DNA from: Desulfobacteraceae bacterium
GTDB taxonomy: Bacteria > Desulfobacterota > Desulfobacteria > Desulfobacterales > Desulfobacteraceae
Assembly (NCBI GenBank): GCA_022712835.1
Contig: JAFLJU010000227.1
Location: forward strand, 1 to 19,329
Reading direction: 5' to 3'
Length of the DNA stretch: 19,329 nt
This document shows positions 14,379 through 19,329 of the stretch, one piece after another. The notes beneath the pieces were generated by a model. It made no database searches and had not been told where the DNA came from. It saw only the letters and a program-made list of their open reading frames with translations. The position numbers were made by a program, and so were the translations under genes. Within the stretch, counting starts at the first letter, position 1. Each line of letters opens with the position of its first letter.

Positions 14379-15818
14379 TTGGGAAAAGAAATAAATTTGT
14401 ATCGTGTATACAAAACGGTTGGGGCAATTTTTTTGACCCTGGTTTTAACCATATCATCGATATCTGCCAAAACTACTTTTCAAATCGTGCCGACCCTGAC
14501 GATCAGTGAAGAATACAGTGACAATTATTTCAAGAGTGCTACCCACAAACAAGAAGAGTTCATCACCTCCTATGAACTTGGGTTTTCCATGGGCTTTTCG
14601 GACCTTACCAAAAAGGTTTATCTAAGTTATTCTCCTGTATACAAAGATTATAAAAACCTGAACGACCGGGACAAACTTGAACATAAGGTATCTGTCGATG
14701 GCGAGTTTAAGCCCACAAAATATACAAATCTTGAAGCCCATCTTTATTATGACGGAAGTTCTGATAATTACCAGGGAGATGCATGGCGAAACGATGCATC
14801 CATCAAAGGCACCACCCAGGTTAAAAAGAATACCCAACTAACTTACGGATATGATTACTCGAATCGCTTTGATGAGCAGCTTCGAACCGGAATTTATAAA
14901 GAACATGCATTACATACGGGAAAGGCAGGGCTTAGCCATAAATACGGTAAAAAGAATATTTTAAAGGTTACCTTTCTCTATGAATTTGATGACTATAAAG
15001 AATTGGACCCGGATGAATATACCAACTATGAGCCCGCAGGCTATTTTTCATATTGGTTCACGCCCAAAACAGGAATTGACAGTAATTTTTCATTTAGAAA
15101 TAAAGATTTTATTGACGGGTTCAATGATATAAAAACCTATTCCGGTGATATTCGCTATATTTACAATATATCAAAAAACCTGGATGCCTACCTTAAGTAT
15201 CGCCACTCCTATTCGGAAACCCAATTTTATGACCATCATATTTTGCACCCTTCGGTGGGTGTCGACTGGGATATAACCGATGATTCCGGAGTTACATTGG
15301 GCCTTGGGGCGCTGTTCAACCAATGGAGCAATGACAACGATGATTCAACAGATCCCTTTATCGATCTGGATGCCTATAAAACCTTTGATTTTAATCGACG
15401 GGCATCACTTACCGTCACCGGTTCCAGTGGATATTCAGATTCCGGGGAAGAGGCCGCAAGCCTGGGATATAACATTTACTACCAGGCAGGATATCAGCTT
15501 AATTATCAGTTGTTAAAACAATTGTCTTCCAATCTGTTTGGTTTCTATCGTTCTGTTGAATTTTATGAAACCCTTGATGCCCGACGAGACGAGATGCTTA
15601 CCCTGGGAGCGGGCCTTTCATGGGGGCCACTTAAATGGCTTAAGCTCAATTTGAATTATAGTTTTACAGATTATAGCACCAATTCTTTCCAACGCGATGA
15701 TTATACGGAAAACCGGGTCTTTTTTTCCGTGAACCTGATCCCGGAAACCCCGATAAAACCCAATAATAATTTATCCAGAACCTCTTTTGATAAGATGATT
15801 TATGACCGTGAACGATAA
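14379..15818 (+). CDS. Outer-membrane beta-barrel protein, probable exopolysaccharide porin
   Basis: A 479-residue protein with a signal peptide (about 1-30, ending SISA) followed by alternating polar/aromatic strands to about residue 453 (ENRVFFSVNL). Examples are KVYLSYSPVYKDY, AGYFSYWFTPKTGIDSNFSF and WLKLNLNYSFTDYS. Tyr, Asp and Asn are abundant, as in trimming or secretion porins of exopolysaccharide loci (BBP2-like). The start is TTG, chosen because AGGAGAAGG (14368-14376) lies just upstream and the next candidates would cut the signal peptide. A hydrophilic tail of about 26 residues follows the last strand, so the chain does not end in the usual aromatic residue. Its position after the short OPX gene and before epsI suggests it forms the pore through which the polymer leaves the cell. 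The family assignment is by pattern, not by a specific motif. Confidence 0.8.
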   Translation: MGKEINLYRVYKTVGAIFLTLVLTISSISAKTTFQIVPTLTISEEYSDNYFKSATHKQEEFITSYELGFSMGFSDLTKKVYLSYSPVYKDYKNLNDRDKLEHKVSVDGEFKPTKYTNLEAHLYYDGSSDNYQGDAWRNDASIKGTTQVKKNTQLTYGYDYSNRFDEQLRTGIYKEHALHTGKAGLSHKYGKKNILKVTFLYEFDDYKELDPDEYTNYEPAGYFSYWFTPKTGIDSNFSFRNKDFIDGFNDIKTYSGDIRYIYNISKNLDAYLKYRHSYSETQFYDHHILHPSVGVDWDITDDSGVTLGLGALFNQWSNDNDDSTDPFIDLDAYKTFDFNRRASLTVTGSSGYSDSGEEAASLGYNIYYQAGYQLNYQLLKQLSSNLFGFYRSVEFYETLDARRDEMLTLGAGLSWGPLKWLKLNLNYSFTDYSTNSFQRDDYTENRVFFSVNLIPETPIKPNNNLSRTSFDKMIYDRER

Positions 15819-16461
15819 ATTTAACATCTCCTATATGAGAACCATAATCATTGTTGCTATTTTAGTTCTGACAGCGCTTTTAACATTTGTTTTCAGCCAG
15901 TCTGAAAGGACTCGTCTCAACAAATCCTTTGACTTGTTTCCCCTTGAAATCGGAGAATGGAAAGGGGTGAAAGACACTCTGGACCAAAAGGTCTACAATA
16001 TTCTCGGGGTTGAAGATTATATCCTGGGAAATTATCAAAACCGCCAGGGAAACCGGATTAATTTATATGTTGGTTTTTACCAGAGCCAGAAGGAAGGAGA
16101 CCTGATCCATTCACCTAAGAACTGTATGCCAGGGGCTGGGTGGAATATAATTAAAACAGATCAGGAGCCCCTCGTGTTTCAAAAGGGGGAAATACCTAGT
16201 AGCGTTATCCGTTTGCTACTGCAAAAAGGGGGAGAAAAACAGATCGTCTTGTACTGGTTTCACTCCAGGGGAAGGATCATTGGTTCGGAATATATGCAAA
16301 AAATATGGTTGGTCATTGATTCAATGACAAAGAGGCGGACAGACGGTGCCTTTGTCCGGTTGATTTCACCGATTATCAAAAGTGAAGAAACAACGGATAA
16401 ATTGCTCACGGAATTTGCCAGGGAAATCAAACCGATTTTAGATGAGTATATTCCCTCCTGA
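15802..16461 (+). CDS. epsI: EpsI family protein (exosortase-associated)
   Basis: A 219-residue exosortase-associated EpsI/DUF3485-type protein. One N-terminal transmembrane helix (about 13-32) anchors a domain facing out of the cytoplasm. The family hallmarks are HSPKNCMPGAGW (103-114) and YWFHSRGRIIGSEY (about 151-164), as well as the early FPLEIGEWKG. The role of EpsI is unknown; it accompanies or is fused to exosortases. Here it is a separate gene, placed before the exosortase gene. It overlaps the end of the barrel gene by 17 nt, so it is translationally coupled. A later ATG at 15835 would shorten the N-terminus by 11 residues but keep the helix. Confidence 0.92.
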   Translation: MTVNDKFNISYMRTIIIVAILVLTALLTFVFSQSERTRLNKSFDLFPLEIGEWKGVKDTLDQKVYNILGVEDYILGNYQNRQGNRINLYVGFYQSQKEGDLIHSPKNCMPGAGWNIIKTDQEPLVFQKGEIPSSVIRLLLQKGGEKQIVLYWFHSRGRIIGSEYMQKIWLVIDSMTKRRTDGAFVRLISPIIKSEETTDKLLTEFAREIKPILDEYIPS

Positions 16462-16476
16462 TGGGAAAAGGATTAA

Positions 16477-17331
16477 ATGAAATTAAAGATTAAATCCCAT
16501 ACAACCGTTCAGGTTTTGTTGATCCTGGCAGGTTTTTATTTGCTCTACCACCATGCCATTGCTACCCTGATTTCAGACTGGTCAACAGACCCCAATTTTT
16601 CCCATGGTTTTTTGATTCCATTTATCTGTGTCTATATGATCTGGTATAAAAAAAATGAAATCGCCCTGGTAGAGCCGCAAGCTTCCAACTGGGGACTGGT
16701 TGTCATTTGTTTTGGCATGTTCATTCATTTGGCAGGACATGCTGGGGCTGAGCAATTTTTAATGCGGTTTTCCATGGTCATCACCCTTTCCGGGATTGTT
16801 ATTTATTGCTGGGGGCTTAAGGTGTTTAAAAAGGTGTTAATCCCACTGGCATATCTTGTCATCATGATTCCGATTCCTTCCATCCTTTGGAATAAAATCG
16901 CTTTCCCCCTACAGCTAATAGCCGCAAATTTTTCTTCTGAAATGATCCATTTTATAGGTATCCCGGTTTTCAGAGAGGGAAATATTTTACACCTGGCCAA
17001 CACCTCACTGGAAGTTGTAGATGCCTGTTCCGGCTTGCGTTCTCTGACGTCTCTTCTCGCGTTGACAGGTGTTTTTGCTTTTATTGCCCCACTCACCGGT
17101 TTAAAAAAATGGATTCTTTTTTTGTCCGCTATTCCCATTGCGGTTCTGGTGAATGTGATCCGGCTGACGATTACTGCCGCCATGGCTGCCTGGATAAGCC
17201 CAGATACGGCCAATGGATTTTTACATGACATGTCCGGCCTGATCATTTTCGGATTCGCCTTGGTACTCGTATATCTGGTATATCTGCTTGAAATGAAAAT
17301 CCAAACCCATGAAAATAATAAATTAAGATAA
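16477..17331 (+). CDS. xrt: Exosortase (polytopic cysteine transpeptidase-like sorting enzyme)
   Basis: A 284-residue multipass inner-membrane enzyme that recognises C-terminal PEP-CTERM-like tags and cleaves and transfers the tagged proteins. The catalytic residues are all present: Cys184 in VVDACSGLRSL, Arg229 in VNVIRLT, and His250 in FLHDMSG. The N-terminal signature WSTDPNFSHGFLIP (35-48) is typical. There are about eight hydrophobic segments. AAAGGATT (16465-16472) gives a good ribosome site. The length is that of a core exosortase without the C-terminal EpsI fusion, which is supplied by the preceding gene. The neighbours (chain-length protein, kinase, sugar transferase, deacetylase) are those of exosortase-A type loci, but I cannot assign the subtype by eye. 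No tagged target protein is encoded in the window. Confidence 0.95.
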   Translation: MKLKIKSHTTVQVLLILAGFYLLYHHAIATLISDWSTDPNFSHGFLIPFICVYMIWYKKNEIALVEPQASNWGLVVICFGMFIHLAGHAGAEQFLMRFSMVITLSGIVIYCWGLKVFKKVLIPLAYLVIMIPIPSILWNKIAFPLQLIAANFSSEMIHFIGIPVFREGNILHLANTSLEVVDACSGLRSLTSLLALTGVFAFIAPLTGLKKWILFLSAIPIAVLVNVIRLTITAAMAAWISPDTANGFLHDMSGLIIFGFALVLVYLVYLLEMKIQTHENNKLR

Positions 17332-17351
17332 AAAAGGTATAAATAAACGCT

Positions 17352-18707
17352 ATGAAACTCACTATCATTGGCACCGGCTATGTCGGGCTTGTAACAGGGG
17401 CATGTTTTTCTGAAATGGGAAGCCATGTGACCTGTGTTGATATTGATGAAGAAAAAATCAATAATTTGAAAAAAGGGATTCTTCCCATTTATGAACCAGG
17501 CCTTGAACAGATTGTGATTCAAAATTTTAAGGAAGGCACCCTGGGATTTTCGTCAAACCTTGCAAAGGCTGCCAAAGATTGCAGTCTTTTTTTCATTGCT
17601 GTGGGAACCCCACCGGGAGATGACGGGTCTGCCGATCTTCAGTATGTGCTTCAGGTGGCACAACAGATCGGTCAGAATATTACCGATTATGCGGTTATTG
17701 TGGATAAATCAACGGTACCTGTGGGAACAGCAGATCGGGTGAGGGCGGTTATTGAGCAGGAGCTTGAAAAACGTCATATGGAGATTGAATTTGATGTGGT
17801 CAGCAATCCTGAATTTTTAAAGGAGGGAGCGGCAGTCAATGATTTTTTAAAACCCGACCGAATCATCGTGGGGGCGGACTCAAAAAGAGCCATCAAAATG
17901 ATGAAACGACTCTATGCGCCGTTTTCGAGAAATCGCGATAAAATGCTATTTATGAATGTCAGGGATGCTGAAATGACGAAATATGCAGCCAATTCCATGC
18001 TGGCAACCAAAATATCCTTCATGAATGAAATTTCCAATATTTGTGATCGCCTTGGGGTGGATGTGGAAAATGTCAGAAAAGGCATCGGGTCAGACTCACG
18101 CATCGGGTATTCCTTTATTTATCCGGGGTGCGGATATGGGGGATCCTGTTTTCCCAAAGATGTTAAAGCCCTGATAAAAACCAGCAAGGACGCCGGATTT
18201 GAACCGACCCTCCTGGATTCGGTTGAAATGCGTAACAACCTACAAAAACAAGTGCTGGGAACCAAGGTAAAGGAACGGTTTGGCGATGACCTTTCCGGAA
18301 AAACATTCTGTGTCTGGGGACTTTCTTTTAAACCCGGAACCGATGACATGCGGGAAGCCTCTTCCCTGGTCCTGATGGAAACTTTGATTCAGGCTGGAGG
18401 AAAAATCCAGGCCTATGACCCAGTTGCCATGGACCAGACCAAAAAAGAAATACCGGAAGACTGGATTGAAAAGGGGTATGTGACACTGGCAGATGATCAA
18501 TACCAGGCATTGGAAAACACCGATGCCCTTATTCTGGTAACGGAATGGAAAACTTTCCGGCAGCCGGATTTGTTGCAAATGAACCAAAAAATGAAACAAC
18601 CGGTGATCTTTGACGGCAGAAACCAATATGATCCACAGGAAGTAAAAGAGGCAGGATTTGAATACCATGGCATCGGAAGAGAAGCCTTCCATACTGCTGA
18701 CATTTGA
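17352..18707 (+). CDS. ugd: UDP-glucose 6-dehydrogenase
   Basis: A 451-residue cytoplasmic enzyme that oxidises UDP-glucose to UDP-glucuronate with two NAD+. The NAD-binding motif is IIGTGYVGLVTGACFSEMG (5-23). VDKSTVPVGTADRVR (117-131) and SNPEFLKEGAAVNDFLKPDR (151-170) are family hallmarks. The catalytic cysteine is Cys266 in GYGGSCFPKD, with Lys210 in MTKYAANS and Asp270. The C-terminal FCVWGLSFKPGTDDMREA and the later VTEWKTFRQPDL are complete, so the gene is full length. It starts 20 nt after the exosortase stop, with AAGGTA (17334-17339) somewhat far upstream. Its product is the substrate of the epimerase encoded at 5674, and so it links that gene to this operon. GDP-mannose dehydrogenase is a less likely relative. 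Confidence 0.96.
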   Translation: MKLTIIGTGYVGLVTGACFSEMGSHVTCVDIDEEKINNLKKGILPIYEPGLEQIVIQNFKEGTLGFSSNLAKAAKDCSLFFIAVGTPPGDDGSADLQYVLQVAQQIGQNITDYAVIVDKSTVPVGTADRVRAVIEQELEKRHMEIEFDVVSNPEFLKEGAAVNDFLKPDRIIVGADSKRAIKMMKRLYAPFSRNRDKMLFMNVRDAEMTKYAANSMLATKISFMNEISNICDRLGVDVENVRKGIGSDSRIGYSFIYPGCGYGGSCFPKDVKALIKTSKDAGFEPTLLDSVEMRNNLQKQVLGTKVKERFGDDLSGKTFCVWGLSFKPGTDDMREASSLVLMETLIQAGGKIQAYDPVAMDQTKKEIPEDWIEKGYVTLADDQYQALENTDALILVTEWKTFRQPDLLQMNQKMKQPVIFDGRNQYDPQEVKEAGFEYHGIGREAFHTADI

Positions 18708-19329
18708 TGTAGAAGACTGGTTCCAGGTTGAAAATTTTAAGTCCTACATCCCATTTTCAACCTGGAATTCTTTAGAGCTGAGGGTTGAAAGAAACACCAT
18801 CAAGATTCTGGATCTCTTGGATTCTTTTTCTTTCAAACCCCGAGCCACCTTTTTTGTGCTCGGCTGGATAGCAAAAAAATGCCCCCACCTTGTCAGAGAG
18901 ATCTCAAACAGAGGCCATGAAGTGGCGTCCCACGGATTTGGTCACGATCTTTGTTCCCAAATGGACCAACAGGCGCTTATTTATGACCTTACTACCAGCA
19001 AGGCCTTGTTGGAAGATATTACAGGAAAAGAGGTGGCAGGATACAGGGCTCCCAGTTTTTCCATCAATGACGAGGTGTTGAATCTGGTCAGGGAGGTTGG
19101 GTATCTCTATGATTCTAGTTTCAACTCCTTTGGTTCAAACAGTCGTTACGGCAGGCTTGATTTGACTGGGTATTCGAAGACATTCGGGGTATATCAGATT
19201 GCCAAGGATTTTTTTGAGATCCCCATATCTAATCTGAAATTTAAAAATTATACTTTGCCCCTGGGTGGGGGGGGGTATTTCAGGCTTTTTCCTTTCAAGC
19301 TCTTTAAACAGGGCATGGATGTCGTATTT
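18667..19329 (+). CDS. Polysaccharide deacetylase, exosortase-locus type (partial, 3' end cut by window)
   Basis: The first 221 codons of a deacetylase that continues beyond the window. It would remove acetyl groups from N-acetylated sugars of the exopolysaccharide. The metal-site acid is Asp14 in LTFDVEDWFQ, and the metal histidines are His89 and His93 in ASHGFGHD. ATFFVLGWIAKKCPHLV (60-76) and GYRAPSFSI (125-133) are NodB-homology motifs. The later PLGGGGYFRLFP (198-209) belongs to the DUF3473 extension typical of deacetylases in PEP-CTERM loci. The ATG overlaps ugd by 41 nt; AGGA (18653-18656) lies 10 nt upstream. A run of nine G encodes the glycine motif. The frame is open to the last base. 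Confidence 0.92.
   Translation, partial: MASEEKPSILLTFDVEDWFQVENFKSYIPFSTWNSLELRVERNTIKILDLLDSFSFKPRATFFVLGWIAKKCPHLVREISNRGHEVASHGFGHDLCSQMDQQALIYDLTTSKALLEDITGKEVAGYRAPSFSINDEVLNLVREVGYLYDSSFNSFGSNSRYGRLDLTGYSKTFGVYQIAKDFFEIPISNLKFKNYTLPLGGGGYFRLFPFKLFKQGMDVVF
19267..19275 (+). repeat. G9 homopolymer tract in the deacetylase gene
   Basis: Nine consecutive G encode glycines 201-203 of the conserved GGGGYF motif. A one-base change would shift the frame and end the deacetylase. The frame is correct in this sequence. Confidence 0.9.

Noticed and set aside
16803..17522. 239-codon open frame on the minus strand
   Set aside because: It lies opposite the exosortase and ugd genes, both of which have intact catalytic motifs. 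The translated product shows no family feature and looks like an antisense shadow.
18240..18692. 150-codon open frame on the minus strand
   Set aside because: Fully antisense to the conserved C-terminal part of ugd; no recognisable motif.
1..19329. CRISPR array, tRNA/rRNA, insertion sequence or prophage genes
   Set aside because: Looked for; no regular repeats, transposase or integrase motifs, or RNA gene signatures were recognised.

Overview
The window reads as a stretch of an AT-rich, Gram-negative chromosome. An outer-membrane polysaccharide export system, a PepN-type aminopeptidase and an exosortase/EpsI pair all point to a proteobacterium-like cell with an outer membrane. The gene mix resembles Desulfobacterales-type sulfate reducers, but that placement is inference from memory of gene families. 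No rRNA, tRNA, CRISPR array, insertion sequence or phage gene was seen.

Left part (1-5404). A cyclopropane-fatty-acid synthase family methyltransferase is followed by a class III nucleotide cyclase-like protein that has substitutions at two nucleotide-contact positions. These converge on a PLP fold-type IV aminotransferase on the minus strand. Divergent from it is an EI24/CysZ-like membrane protein. Its TGA stop is followed at once, and in the same reading frame, by a GTG that starts a 124-residue stand-alone cereblon-type CULT domain protein. This carries both zinc CxxC pairs, the three cage tryptophans and the NPHG loop. An isolated small Arg/Asp-rich protein follows, behind a near-consensus sigma70 promoter that overlaps a perfect 12-bp palindrome.

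Middle (5674-9355). A UDP-glucuronate 4-epimerase-like gene converges with a full-length aminopeptidase N gene on the minus strand. The 333-bp gap upstream of pepN is divergent and holds candidate promoters for pepN and for the large operon that follows.

Right part (9689 to the window end). A tightly packed plus-strand operon for exopolysaccharide synthesis and export of the exosortase-associated type. In order: Wzz/GumC-like chain-length determinant, CpsD-like tyrosine autokinase, polyprenyl-phosphate sugar-1-phosphate transferase, short OPX export protein, outer-membrane beta-barrel, EpsI, exosortase, UDP-glucose 6-dehydrogenase, and a polysaccharide deacetylase cut by the window edge. The dehydrogenase makes UDP-glucuronate and the epimerase at 5674 would turn it into UDP-galacturonate. 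The sugar transferase starts the lipid-linked unit, Wzz and the kinase set chain length, and the OPX plus barrel export the polymer. The exosortase/EpsI pair would process C-terminally tagged surface proteins, none of which is encoded here. Flippase, polymerase and other glycosyltransferases are not in view and probably lie downstream.

Best leads: the CULT protein and its in-frame junction with the EI24 gene; a GC-rich 12-bp-stem hairpin inside the kinase gene; homopolymer tracts inside the epimerase and deacetylase genes; the divergent cyclase active site; and the promoter/palindrome driving the small Arg-rich protein.
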